Assembly: GCA_018669845.1 (NCBI GenBank)
Contig: JABHSO010000040.1
Location: forward strand, 1-49,804
DNA length: 49,804 nucleotides
Direction: 5' to 3'
From: Gammaproteobacteria bacterium
Lineage (GTDB): Bacteria > Pseudomonadota > Gammaproteobacteria > GCA-001735895
Below are positions 1 through 8,225 of the stretch, piece after piece; position 1 is the stretch's first letter; every line of letters starts with the position of its first letter. Below the pieces are notes generated by a model, which ran no database searches, had not been told where the DNA came from, and worked only from the letters and a program-made list of their open reading frames with translations. Made by a program: the position numbers and the translations under genes.

Positions 1-38
1 GCGGCAGTGATTGCGATTGCGAGTAAATTTTTATTCAT
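1..38 (-). CDS. N-terminus of a probable secreted protein (partial)
   Basis: Only the first 12 complete codons are in the window. They read MNKNLLAIAITA, a Lys-bearing N-terminus followed by a hydrophobic run, typical of the start of a signal peptide. A strong ribosome binding site (AAGGAGAT) lies just upstream of the ATG at 36-38 on the minus strand, which supports a real start. The product cannot be identified. Confidence 0.6.
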   Translation of the reverse strand, partial: MNKNLLAIAITA

Positions 39-280
39 AATATCTCCTTAAGTTTTTTTAATAATTTATCATTGATGGATTTGCGCGAATGATAGTAGGT
101 TTATATTGATATAATTGCAAAAAATATATGAGTAAAACAATCAGTTATATTTAAAAAGTTGAAATAAAATGGCTGTTTGTTGTAATTATGATAACAAATG
201 AGAATTTTTATGTGGTTTTATTGACTTAAATTAACTTGTGGTAGAGTGGTGTTTTTCTATTTTCATTTGATTATTTCGAT

Positions 281-757
281 ATGTCACAATCAATTGGTCC
301 AACCTTAAGGAAATATTGGACGTTTTGTTCTGGAATGCCATTTGGACAATGGTTTTTTAGTAAAGCTATAGGATTTATAGCACCCTATTCGGGTACTATT
401 TCTGCTCGAGTCGTTCATCTGGAGCCTGGGCAGGGAGAGGTTACACTTCAGGAACACCGTATAGTCCGAAACCATTTGAAATCTATTCATGCTATTGCCC
501 TGGTAAATTTAGCTGAGATGGTAACCGGGCTGACATTGATGAATAGCTTGCCAGATAATACACGCGGTATTCTGACTGGCATTCAAATGCAGTATTTGAA
601 GAAAGCACGAGGATTGCTTACGGCCAAATGTGTTTGTGAAATACCTGTAACTAATGAAAAAAATGAAATGGAAATTATTGGTAAAATTACCGATGAAGAG
701 GGTGATGTTGTGGCAACCGCTCTAGCTAGTTGGCTGATCGGGCCAGAGAAAAGTTAA
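281..757 (+). CDS. DUF4442-type hotdog-fold protein (thioesterase-like)
   Basis: The 158-residue protein resembles the DUF4442/PaaI-like hotdog family, small single-domain proteins related to acyl-CoA thioesterases. The segment around residues 64-80 (NHLKSIHAIALVNLAEM) matches the family's N-H-x-x-S-x-H-x-x-A-x-x-N-x-x-E helix, where the Asn/His and Glu positions line the putative thioester pocket. No signal peptide or membrane segment is visible. The ATG at 281 has no clear Shine-Dalgarno sequence. It is monocistronic, and an inverted-repeat element separates it from the convergent acidic-protein gene. The substrate is unknown, so a thioesterase role is a family-level inference. Confidence 0.75.
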   Translation: MSQSIGPTLRKYWTFCSGMPFGQWFFSKAIGFIAPYSGTISARVVHLEPGQGEVTLQEHRIVRNHLKSIHAIALVNLAEMVTGLTLMNSLPDNTRGILTGIQMQYLKKARGLLTAKCVCEIPVTNEKNEMEIIGKITDEEGDVVATALASWLIGPEKS

Positions 758-764
758 AGGATTT

Positions 765-985
765 GTAACTACTACTCAGAGTAGTTAAAAAGTAAAAAGA
801 TATTCACCACGAAGTCACGAAGGACACGAAGAAGAACAAAAGCGCAATAATTAAACTCTAATCATTCAAGCATTAGTCATGCATTTCGAACAAACTTGAT
901 TATTACACATAAAGATTCACCTTCGTGTTCTTCGGGGTGAAAAATCTTTAAATTGTTCGAATATTGAAACTTGCTGAGTGGTTAT
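765..985. repeat. CACGAAG-type intergenic palindrome, copy A
   Basis: The core palindrome runs from about 803 to 942. Three CACGAAG units on the left face CTTCGTG units on the right, and TTCACC/GGTGAA caps the stem. A wider, weaker inverted pair flanks it: a GTAACTAC...CTCAG segment (765-779) against CTGAGTGGTTAT (974-985). The left part of that pair can also fold locally, because TAACTACT (766-773) pairs with AGTAGTTA (780-787). The element fills the space between two convergent genes. Confidence 0.75.
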
Positions 986-1326
986 CAGGAAGTTTTATCC
1001 TTTAGTAATTGTTTTATTTCGGCATAAGCATTTTCCATGTGCTTTTCAAGAATTAGTCGAATGTCATCATCACCAACTTGTTTCTCATTAGTGGAATTTA
1101 TTTCATCAGGAAGCCCTTCCTGAGGTGTTTCCTCTGTAACTGGTTCGTCAGTTTCTTCTTGATGAATAATTTCCTCTTCATCAATAATTTCACTATCTGA
1201 CTCATCCTGTTCGATTTCAAAATCCTTGTGTTCATCGGAAGAGTATGAGGTTTTTATTTCCTCTGCTTCTGGCTGTCCTCTGAATAAAAGATCCTTCAAT
1301 AAAGGAATATCTGCTTCGTTGCTCAT
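985..1326 (-). CDS. Small acidic hypothetical protein downstream of holC
   Basis: This 113-residue protein is very acidic. A central stretch (about residues 30-75) is almost entirely Glu, Asp and Ser and is probably disordered, while the C-terminal 30 residues (DIRLILEKHMENAYAEIKQL) look helical. Its ATG overlaps the holC stop codon in an ATGA arrangement, so the two are translationally coupled. A short acidic protein after holC is, from memory, also found in pseudomonads just before valS. A role near the clamp-loader chi subunit is only a guess; no domain is recognised. Confidence 0.65.
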   Translation of the reverse strand: MSNEADIPLLKDLLFRGQPEAEEIKTSYSSDEHKDFEIEQDESDSEIIDEEEIIHQEETDEPVTEETPQEGLPDEINSTNEKQVGDDDIRLILEKHMENAYAEIKQLLKDKTS

Positions 1327-1736
1327 AGTTTGTGATGCTTCAATTCGTAACCACGGTCTTTATAATAGCTGTAATGGGAACGGGCATGATCTTTATTATC
1401 TGCAGCAACAACTTCGATGACTCGTTCAAATTGTGCAAAAAAGTGAGGGATTTCATTGCTCAAATTTATCAATAACTGTCTTTCACCATGAGGATCGGCC
1501 TGATGGTTAATAAGAATCGGTGTTAGCAGACCTTGCTGTTCCTGCTGGTCATGTGGCAGAAAACTTTCTTCTTCGCTGATCCACAACATTCGATCCAGTT
1601 TATCAGTTTGATATTGGTTGGCAGTGAGCAACAGGACGTTTTGCTTGCTCTGATAGGCCTTATGACACAACTTACAAACCAGTCCATCAGTGGTGTGCTG
1701 AGACTGGGTTAAGTCATAGAAATCTATGCGTGTCAT
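1323..1736 (-). CDS. holC: DNA polymerase III chi subunit
   Basis: This 137-residue protein begins MTRIDFYDL and contains the LLLTANQYQTDKLDRMLW segment typical of HolC, where Asp/Leu residues lead into the conserved LW-(I/T) strand. Chi joins psi in the clamp-loader complex and binds SSB, helping the polymerase displace it from the lagging strand. It is slightly shorter than the E. coli protein (147). It lies 23 bases after pepA on the same strand and overlaps the next gene by four bases, consistent with a pepA-holC operon common in gammaproteobacteria. Confidence 0.88.
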   Translation of the reverse strand: MTRIDFYDLTQSQHTTDGLVCKLCHKAYQSKQNVLLLTANQYQTDKLDRMLWISEEESFLPHDQQEQQGLLTPILINHQADPHGERQLLINLSNEIPHFFAQFERVIEVVAADNKDHARSHYSYYKDRGYELKHHKL

Positions 1737-1759
1737 AAAGCCTGAACTATCCTGATATT

Positions 1760-3256
1760 TTATTTTTCTTCGAGTTGATCCAGTATGTATTGAGTTAAAA
1801 GTGGTACAGGACGGCCAGTGGCACCTTTATTATCACCGGAAACCCAGGCTGTTCCGGCTATGTCCAGGTGAGCCCATTTATATTTTTTGGTGAATCGGGA
1901 TAAAAAGCAGGCTGCAGTGATGGTGCCTGCTTCTCGACCACCTATGTTGGCAATATCTGCAAAATTACTTTTTAGCTGATCCTGGTACTCATCCCATAAC
2001 GGTAATTCCCAGACTTTATCTTCAATCTGTTTTCCTGCCCCGATTAAATCATTTACTAGTGGACTGTGGTTTCCTAAAACAGCAGAAGGGTTTCTTCCTA
2101 ATGCAACAATACAGGCTCCAGTTAAGGTAGCGATATCGATAACCACATCGGGGTCAAATTTTTCTGCATAAGTCAGTGCGTCACAAAGAATTAATCGACC
2201 TTCAGCATCGGTATTCAAGATTTCAATGGTAAGCCCTGACATGCTGGTGACAATATCACCGGGTCTGGTTGCAAGGCCGTCAGGCATATTTTCGGTAGCT
2301 GGAATAATCCCGACTACATTCAGAGGTAGCTGCATTTCTGCAACTGCTGAAATAGTTCCAAGCACAGACGCTGCACCGCACATATCATATTTCATTTCAT
2401 CCATCGAAGCTCCAGGCTTCAGAGATATACCACCCGAATCGAAAGTCACTCCTTTACCAACCAGTACGATAGGTTTCTGGTCTGATGGGCCACCATGGTA
2501 TTCCAGTGAAATAAGTTTGGCTGGCTGACGACTTCCGGCAGACACAGATAAGAAAGAACCCATTTCCAGTTCTTTCATGTCTTCTTCTTCAAGAATTTCG
2601 ACTACAACTGGAGGGAAGGTTTTTTCAAGGCGTCTGGCCTGTTCTGCAAGATAAGTTGGGGTGCAAATGTTGCCGGGTAAATTACCGAGATCTTTTGCCA
2701 GGCTTACTCCAGAGCTAATTGCATTTCCCTGTTGAATGGCTTGCTCACCAATATTTAACTCTCTTCTGCTGGGTACATTCATAACCAGCTTACGAATGCC
2801 TTTCGGTGCTTCGTTTTTCTGTCTCTTAAGCTGTTCACAATGATAGCGATTTTTTTCCATCTGCATAACAGTCTGGTTAACCTTCCAATCAATAGTACGG
2901 CCTTTTATATTGATATCGGTCAGATAAGAATAGGCTTCCATAGCGCCCAGATTATCCAGCGCAGCAGACAGGCTATCCAGAATTTTTAAATAAGTTTTTT
3001 CATTCAGGTCTTTATCTTTACCGCAGCCGACCAGTAGTACTCGATCAGATAGTGTGCCGGGTACATTATGTAATACTCGTGTTTGCCCCAGTTTACCGTC
3101 CATGTCACCACGACGAATGATGGTGGATAGAAAGCCATCACTCATTTTATCTATTTGTCGACCGGCACGTGATAATTTACGAGGTTGTGATACGCCAATG
3201 ATTAAACAGGCTGTTCGTTGTTTTTCCGGATTACCGCTTTTTACATTAAATTCCAC
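1760..3256 (-). CDS. pepA: Leucyl aminopeptidase (M17)
   Basis: PepA is a cytosolic hexameric two-metal aminopeptidase; in E. coli the same protein is also the accessory factor XerA in Xer recombination. The 498-residue length matches the family (about 500). The C-terminal catalytic domain shows VGKGVTFDSGGISLKPG with the metal-binding Lys and Asp, and the signature NTDAEGRLIL with metal-binding Asp and Glu. The start codon is GTG at 3254-3256. It is divergent from lptF, as in many gammaproteobacteria, and transcribed with holC. Confidence 0.96.
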   Translation of the reverse strand: MEFNVKSGNPEKQRTACLIIGVSQPRKLSRAGRQIDKMSDGFLSTIIRRGDMDGKLGQTRVLHNVPGTLSDRVLLVGCGKDKDLNEKTYLKILDSLSAALDNLGAMEAYSYLTDINIKGRTIDWKVNQTVMQMEKNRYHCEQLKRQKNEAPKGIRKLVMNVPSRRELNIGEQAIQQGNAISSGVSLAKDLGNLPGNICTPTYLAEQARRLEKTFPPVVVEILEEEDMKELEMGSFLSVSAGSRQPAKLISLEYHGGPSDQKPIVLVGKGVTFDSGGISLKPGASMDEMKYDMCGAASVLGTISAVAEMQLPLNVVGIIPATENMPDGLATRPGDIVTSMSGLTIEILNTDAEGRLILCDALTYAEKFDPDVVIDIATLTGACIVALGRNPSAVLGNHSPLVNDLIGAGKQIEDKVWELPLWDEYQDQLKSNFADIANIGGREAGTITAACFLSRFTKKYKWAHLDIAGTAWVSGDNKGATGRPVPLLTQYILDQLEEK

Positions 3257-3501
3257 AGATACTTACCCTATGTTTAATAAGTGGAAAGCCTTGTTGTTAC
3301 CCTTTCAGGGAAAGTTTCAACAAGGTTTTCAAGAGTGTCTTAAACCCGAAATTACCCTTTATGGGTTGGTCGGGAAATTAACCGTTATAATGGTATATGT
3401 TAGCTTAAGTTGCAAATAACAACCCGTCTGATTTTGCTTTTATATCCAGTAATGTCGTTTTCTTAATTGATTATAGTATTTTAGACAATTAAAATTCACT
3501 A

Positions 3502-4596
3502 ATGCTATCTATTGTCCAACGTTATCTCATTCTTGAAATATTTAAAAGTAGTGCTGCGACTATTTTAATATTGTTCGTTATTTTAATGAGCAATACTTTA
3601 GGTAGAGTGTTGTCAGAAGTATCGGATGGTGAAGTACCCATAGAAGCCCTGTTGCCGGTATTTTTAGGCCAATCTATTCAAATTTTATCTTTTTTACTGC
3701 CCCTTGGTTTTTTTCTGGGTGTGGTGTTTGCTTTTGGACGTTTATATAAAGATCATGAGTTAGTAGTTTTACATGCCTGTGGTTTTGGTTATAAACAACT
3801 GTACAGTTCAGTTGTGCTGATTATGTTACCGATTGTTTTACTCACTGCCTGGTTAAGTATCTGGATGAGTGCCGAGGCATTGCAGAGTGCAAAAAATATT
3901 GTCGATGAAAAGAAAGATATTCATCAATTTCAGCGACTCAAAGTAGGCCAGTTCAATTTAAGTAAAGATAAAAAGAATGTATTTTTTATGCAATCCATGT
4001 CGGCCAACAAACTTGAAATACAGGATGTAATTATTACTCAAAAAGGAGAACAGTCTAATGTGCTGGAAACAGCTAAATTCGGGAAACATAAACTGGATGG
4101 TAAAACAGGTGACCTTTTTCTTGAAGTAGGTCCGGGTACCCGTTATGAAGGTAAGGCAGGAAGTGTTGATTATAAAATTATTGAATTTGATACTCACGGC
4201 ATTCTTCTGGAAAAGAACCAAACTAAAATTGATGCGTTGAAACCTTCGGAAAAACATTTCAGCCAACTTCAGCAATCGAAGAAACGTAAGGACAAAGTTG
4301 AAGTTCTATGGCGTCTGAATATACCTTTAACATTAATCATCTTAGGTTTGCTAGCCGTGCCGCTTTCTTATATATCACCACGCCAGGGGCGATATGGACG
4401 TATTGGACTGGCGTTACTGGTGTTTATTGTTTATCTGAATCTTCTTGGTTTTAGTAAAGGTGCTATGGAAAGAGATAGCTTACCTATGTGGTTGAATTTC
4501 TGGTGGGTGCATATTGTTTTTATCATACTAACCCTGTTACTTTTGAAACAAAGAACTAAACAATCCATTTTATTTTGGCGGGGTAAAAGTCAGTGA
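3502..4596 (+). CDS. lptF: LPS export permease LptF
   Basis: LptF and LptG form the inner-membrane half of the Lpt bridge. With the LptB ATPase they extract lipopolysaccharide and push it along LptC and LptA to the outer membrane. The 364-residue protein has the YjgP/YjgQ layout: an N-terminal group of three membrane helices (to about residue 125), a periplasmic beta-jellyroll (about 130-265) and three C-terminal helices starting at NIPLTLIILGLLAVPLSY. Its TGA overlaps the GTG of lptG by four bases, giving translational coupling. The 245-bp gap to pepA must hold both divergent promoters. Confidence 0.95.
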   Translation: MLSIVQRYLILEIFKSSAATILILFVILMSNTLGRVLSEVSDGEVPIEALLPVFLGQSIQILSFLLPLGFFLGVVFAFGRLYKDHELVVLHACGFGYKQLYSSVVLIMLPIVLLTAWLSIWMSAEALQSAKNIVDEKKDIHQFQRLKVGQFNLSKDKKNVFFMQSMSANKLEIQDVIITQKGEQSNVLETAKFGKHKLDGKTGDLFLEVGPGTRYEGKAGSVDYKIIEFDTHGILLEKNQTKIDALKPSEKHFSQLQQSKKRKDKVEVLWRLNIPLTLIILGLLAVPLSYISPRQGRYGRIGLALLVFIVYLNLLGFSKGAMERDSLPMWLNFWWVHIVFIILTLLLLKQRTKQSILFWRGKSQ

Positions 4597-5663
4597 TTTT
4601 TTCAAGATACCTGGCGATAAATATTTTTAAAGGCACTGCTTTAGTGTTAATGATTCTGGTCAGTCTGAGTTTGTTTTTTACCATGATTCAGCAGATCGAT
4701 CATATTGGTAGGGGACAGTATGGTGCCTGGCAATTCACTCAATATATTTTGCTAAGAGCTCCAGCGATGGTTGTAGATTTTATGCCGCTGGCGGCATTGT
4801 TAGGCAGTATATTAAGCCTCGGCAATCTGGCTTCAAATAGTGAACTGATTGCATTTCAATCATCCGGCATGTCAGTTAATAAATTTATTCTGGCCGTTTC
4901 ACAGGCGGCATTTGTACTGGCACTCATAGCATATGTTATTTCAGATTTTGTGGTTCCTTACAGTGAAACCACTGCGAGAGAGATAAAAGCTTCGAGCATT
5001 TCTTCTCGAGTGAGTATGCAATCCAGAAAAGGTTTATGGATAAAGGATAAAAGCAATATAATTTTTATTCAGCGATTATTTCCCGATGGAAATGCCCGGA
5101 ATATTGAAATATATCATCTGGGTGATAATGATCGGCTGCAATCGACGACATTTGCACGTAAAGCTATTATCAAAGAACAGGGATGGGTGTTACAAAAGGT
5201 TAAAAAAACGCTGCTAACAGAGAGTAAGATTTCGGTAGTGAACAAAAAACAAATTCTGTATGAGGGGGGGCTGTCTGAGAAACTATTGCAATCTCTTGTC
5301 GTAAAACCAAGGCAGATGTCTAGTAGTGATCTGTTCACCTATATAACATTTCTGGATGAAAATAAGTTGAACTCTGATGCGGAGTCTCTTTCATTCTGGC
5401 AGAAGGTTTATTCTCCTTTAACCGTTATGGTTATGGCTATTCTTGCAATTCCGTTTGTATTGGGTTCACAGCGTAACAGTAATACCGGACAACGTATTAT
5501 TACCGGGATATTATTAGGGTTGGTATATGTCATCATAGACAAAGTATTAATCCAGTTAGGTGAGCAACTTAATTTAATTGCATTTGTAAATGCGCTTATC
5601 CCTACATTACTGTTTATTCTATTTACGGCATTTTTGATTCACCGCAAGGTAATTAAAAATTAA
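4593..5663 (+). CDS. lptG: LPS export permease LptG
   Basis: This 356-residue partner of LptF has the same fold: an N-terminal helix bundle beginning MIFSRYLAINIFKGT, a periplasmic domain (about 130-265) and three C-terminal helices. The start codon is GTG at 4593, inside the lptF stop (GTGA). LptG helps bind LPS at the lateral gate and contacts LptC. The gene ends two bases before the outer inverted repeat of the downstream palindromic element, which separates it from the convergent RDD gene. Confidence 0.95.
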   Translation: MIFSRYLAINIFKGTALVLMILVSLSLFFTMIQQIDHIGRGQYGAWQFTQYILLRAPAMVVDFMPLAALLGSILSLGNLASNSELIAFQSSGMSVNKFILAVSQAAFVLALIAYVISDFVVPYSETTAREIKASSISSRVSMQSRKGLWIKDKSNIIFIQRLFPDGNARNIEIYHLGDNDRLQSTTFARKAIIKEQGWVLQKVKKTLLTESKISVVNKKQILYEGGLSEKLLQSLVVKPRQMSSSDLFTYITFLDENKLNSDAESLSFWQKVYSPLTVMVMAILAIPFVLGSQRNSNTGQRIITGILLGLVYVIIDKVLIQLGEQLNLIAFVNALIPTLLFILFTAFLIHRKVIKN

Positions 5664-5665
5664 TG

Positions 5666-5872
5666 GTAGCTACTCAGAACGTTTTAATATTCGATGACTA
5701 AAGTATTTTTTCACCACGAAGAACACGAAGGACACGAAGGTAAATATTTATGTGGTAATAACTGTTAACCTTATATCAATGAGCTGTTTATCAGCTTGTA
5801 TTTTCAGTTTTTTGTTTTTCTTAGTGAGCTTCGTGGTGAATGTTTTTTTTATTAACTACGCTGAGTAGTTAC
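5666..5872. repeat. CACGAAG-type intergenic palindrome, copy B
   Basis: The core runs from about 5709 to 5840. Three CACGAAG units at 9-base period on the left face an AGCTTCGTGGTGAA arm on the right. An outer inverted repeat is clear here: GTAGCTACTCAG (5666-5677) against CTGAGTAGTTAC (5861-5872), 11 of 12 bases complementary. The outer repeats abut the stop codons of lptG and the RDD gene almost exactly, so the element makes up the whole intergenic space. Confidence 0.78.
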
Positions 5873-6321
5873 TATGATTTCTTATTCTCATCTACGCTCA
5901 CTTTAGAGATATTAATTATTCTGGTATTACTCAAGTGATCATGCCAGGTATACGGGGTAAATAGTCGCCACCAGTAACCCAGGCCAAAACAGGCAAAGGA
6001 TAATAGCGCAAATATCAATCTTAAAAAGCTGATTGACCAGGAAGGGTTAAGACCATAATCATTGATGATTCTTATTTTCCAAACCTTCATTCCTAACGTT
6101 TGTCCTGATTTATTCCAGAACCAGCTATAAAAAATAAAAACTATTAGTAATAAATAAATAGAATAATAAATTCCACCGACGACTTCACCCTGGTTAAACG
6201 GTAATAGAATTGCTGTTCCAATAAATAAAATTGAAATAATTAAAAAGCTGTCGTAAATCATCGCAATGATTTGTTTTAATAAACTTGCAGAAGGACATTT
6301 TAGTAATATTTTAGGGTTCAT
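5872..6321 (-). CDS. RDD-family membrane protein
   Basis: This is a short RDD-domain protein of about 149 residues with three predicted membrane helices. The hallmark segments are an Asp in the first helix (IYDSFLI), the W-x-W-x-x-SGQTLGMKVWKIRI block, and R-L-I in the third helix region. I chose the ATG at 6319-6321 (MNPKILLK). The frame stays open upstream to a TTG at 6378, but that extension looks non-conserved, and neither start has a good ribosome binding site. The function of RDD proteins is mostly unknown; some have been linked to ion transport. Confidence 0.8.
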   Translation of the reverse strand: MNPKILLKCPSASLLKQIIAMIYDSFLIISILFIGTAILLPFNQGEVVGGIYYSIYLLLIVFIFYSWFWNKSGQTLGMKVWKIRIINDYGLNPSWSISFLRLIFALLSFACFGLGYWWRLFTPYTWHDHLSNTRIINISKVSVDENKKS

Positions 6322-6445
6322 GATGGGGAAATTTAAAAAATCAACCCATATAATAAAAAAGTTTGTAAAAATCAACAATATATTATTGAAATATTTTTAT
6401 CCCTTTTTATAATCAGTGTACGTAAACCACCTATCAGGAATAAAA

Positions 6446-6943
6446 ATGGCTATTAAGAAAAAAACTGTTAAATCTCCGAAGAGTGCTGCTACAAAAAAAT
6501 CGGCAATGAAAAAGACCTCAGTGAAAAAAACGGGTCGTGGTCGACCTAAGGCAGCAGCAAAAAAAGCAGTAGCAAAGAAGCCTGCAGTAAAAAAACCTGC
6601 AGTAAAAAAAGCACCTGCCAGGAAAGCCGTAGCAAAAAAATCAGTGGCTAAAAAACCTGCTGCTAAAAAGACAGTTTATAAAAAGAAAGTAGCCAGGGTT
6701 GCTAATCCAGCTGTAGAAAGAATGAAGGCTTTAAGAGCTGAACTTGCTGAAGTAAAAGCTGAGTTGAAAGCGACTAAGAAACGTGAAGCAGGATTATCTA
6801 AAATCGCGGCTAGCATGAGTTCAGCAATCGAGAAATCGGTTTCTAAAATGATGAAAACTGAAATGGCCAGTCTTGAAAAGTCACTTAAGCCAAAGCCTCG
6901 TAAAAAGGCAGCAAAGGCTGTTAAAGTTGGTGATAGCAAGTAA
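6446..6943 (+). CDS. Histone H1-like Lys/Ala-rich DNA-binding protein with AT-hook
   Basis: This 165-residue protein has a basic low-complexity N-terminal two thirds made of irregular AVAKKPA/AVKKPA-type repeats, as in eukaryotic H1 tails and bacterial H1-like proteins (AlgP, PhaF, Hc1). Residues 31-37 (GRGRPKA in context) form an AT-hook core. The C-terminal part, from about residue 90, is a predicted coiled coil (VERMKALRAELAEVKAELKA), which suggests oligomers. The ATG at 6446 was chosen because AGGA lies six bases upstream. A strong terminator follows. It probably acts as a nucleoid-associated protein or regulator; the target is unknown. Confidence 0.8.
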   Translation: MAIKKKTVKSPKSAATKKSAMKKTSVKKTGRGRPKAAAKKAVAKKPAVKKPAVKKAPARKAVAKKSVAKKPAAKKTVYKKKVARVANPAVERMKALRAELAEVKAELKATKKREAGLSKIAASMSSAIEKSVSKMMKTEMASLEKSLKPKPRKKAAKAVKVGDSK

Positions 6944-6977
6944 TACCAAGCAGTTGATAGGCTAAGGCTTATTGAGT

Positions 6978-7010
6978 AAAAAAAAGGCACATTATTTGTG
7001 CCTTTTTTTT
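6978..7010 (+). terminator. Intrinsic terminator of the H1-like gene
   Basis: GGCAC (6986-6990), a 7-base loop and GTGCC (6998-7002) form the stem. It is extended by eight A bases before and eight T bases after it. The T-run (7003-7010) gives a textbook rho-independent terminator on the plus strand. Confidence 0.9.
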
Positions 7011-7101
7011 GCACAAGGATGTGCTTATACCCGGTAGGCATGGATAGCCTAAAGAGGGTGCTTGCCAGGGATGGCCTTATGCTGTGAGCGCATGGATGCG
7101 C
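7011..7101 (+). promoter_or_regulatory. Four tandem GGA-loop hairpins (CsrA/RsmA-site-like array)
   Basis: Four small hairpins follow one another, each exposing the same heptamer CANGGAT: 7014-7020, 7039-7045, 7066-7072 and 7091-7097, at 25, 27 and 25 base intervals. Stems are GCACA/TGTGC, TAGGC/GCCTA, GCCA/TGGC and GCGCA/TGCGC around a GGA-containing loop. The first site matches the CsrA consensus ACARGGATGT completely. The array lies between a terminator and the xerD start. It could be an RNA leader bound by CsrA, a small sponge RNA, or a copy of an intergenic repeat that only resembles one. Confidence 0.45.
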
Positions 7102-7147
7102 AGGAACAGTGCTTGCACATAGACTCCTGTTAAAATCATATCTTAAG

Positions 7148-8053
7148 ATGAATCACTTACAGCTATCTTATTCAACAATAGATCGGTTTATTGATACGAT
7201 ATGGTCTGAAAAAGGTCTTTCTAAATTAACCCTGGATGCATACCAACAGGATTTAAAATTATTTGCGCAGTGGTTAGATAAACAGGATCTGACTTTGATT
7301 GAAGCTTCTCAAACATCCATCCTTGAGTACATGGCTTTTAAAGTAGATCAAAAAAGTGCAGCACGTTCTAATGCCCGACTACTTTCAACGTTGAAACAAT
7401 TCTATCGTTTTCAGGTAAGAACCGGACAGCGGGAAGAAAATCCTACCGAGTTAATTAGTGCCCCGAAGTTAAACCGGAATTTACCGGATAATTTAAGTGA
7501 AAAAGATTGTGATAATTTGCTAAATGCCCCGGATATTAAATCAGAATTTGGTTTACGTGATCGTTGCATGCTTGAACTGATGTATTCATCAGGTCTTAGA
7601 GTGAGTGAACTGGTGTCCCTGGAATTGAATCAGCTTAATTATAATTTGGGCTTGATAAGGTTAACCGGAAAAGGAAATAAGGAACGTGTGGTGCCGGTGG
7701 GAGAAGAAGCTTTATTCTGGATCAGAAAATATATAAAAGAGTCCCGCCCTGTTTTGCGCAAAGAACAACGACCCACAGATGCATTATTTCTTTCCAGTCG
7801 AGGCTCTGGCATTACTCGCCAGGCATTCTGGCAGCATATTAAAAAATATTTAACCATTGCCGGATTAAAAGACAGTTATTCACCGCATTCACTCAGGCAT
7901 GCTTTCGCAACTCACCTGCTTAACCATGGTGCCGATTTACGTACCGTGCAAATGTTATTAGGGCATAGTGATTTATCGACAACTCAAATCTATACACATG
8001 TAGCACAGGCCCGGTTGCAGGCGTTGCATGAGAAGCATCATCCTCGGGGGTAG
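7148..8053 (+). CDS. xerD: Site-specific tyrosine recombinase XerD
   Basis: XerD works with XerC at the dif site to resolve chromosome dimers, under FtsK control. The 301-residue protein has a SAM-like core-binding N-domain (about 8-95) and a catalytic domain with all expected residues: Arg151, Lys175, His247, Arg250, His273 and the nucleophile Tyr282, each three positions later than in E. coli XerD. I started at the ATG at 7148 because it gives the usual length; the frame is open upstream to a TTG at 7109. No phage or integron context is present, so this is the housekeeping enzyme. Confidence 0.93.
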   Translation: MNHLQLSYSTIDRFIDTIWSEKGLSKLTLDAYQQDLKLFAQWLDKQDLTLIEASQTSILEYMAFKVDQKSAARSNARLLSTLKQFYRFQVRTGQREENPTELISAPKLNRNLPDNLSEKDCDNLLNAPDIKSEFGLRDRCMLELMYSSGLRVSELVSLELNQLNYNLGLIRLTGKGNKERVVPVGEEALFWIRKYIKESRPVLRKEQRPTDALFLSSRGSGITRQAFWQHIKKYLTIAGLKDSYSPHSLRHAFATHLLNHGADLRTVQMLLGHSDLSTTQIYTHVAQARLQALHEKHHPRG

Positions 8054-8070
8054 TGGGTAGTAAAACAATT

Positions 8071-8217
8071 TTTCACCGCAAAGGACGCAAAGGTACGCAA
8101 AGGGGTAATCAGGTTGTCGTTTAAGCTTTAACTTGTTTTACCCTTTAGGATTTAAACTGGATTTCAAAAGTAGTAAAAAATAAAAACCTTTGCGTACCTT
8201 TGCGCCCTTTGCGGTTC
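8071..8217. repeat. CGCAAAG-type intergenic palindrome, copy C
   Basis: The left arm (8071-8104) has three CGCAAAGG units and the right arm (8186-8217) has the complementary CCTTTGCG units. The arms are almost perfectly complementary over about 33 bases, around an unrelated 80-base centre. The layout matches the CACGAAG elements, but the unit sequence differs. It lies between the convergent genes xerD and cnoX. Confidence 0.8.
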
Positions 8218-8225
8218 AAAAGGTT

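Noticed and set aside
197-215. Possible Fur box (AATGAGAAT half-site) upstream of the first genes
   Set aside because: Only one half-site is good; the second half matches poorly and the flanking genes give no iron context.
803-942. Possible CRISPR array
   Set aside because: The heptamer units repeat at only 9-base period in inverted arms, with no spacers of regular length and no cas genes.
3388-3400. TATAAT-containing promoter between pepA and lptF
   Set aside because: The best -35 partner is 14 bases away or has poor sequence, so I could not assign a promoter.
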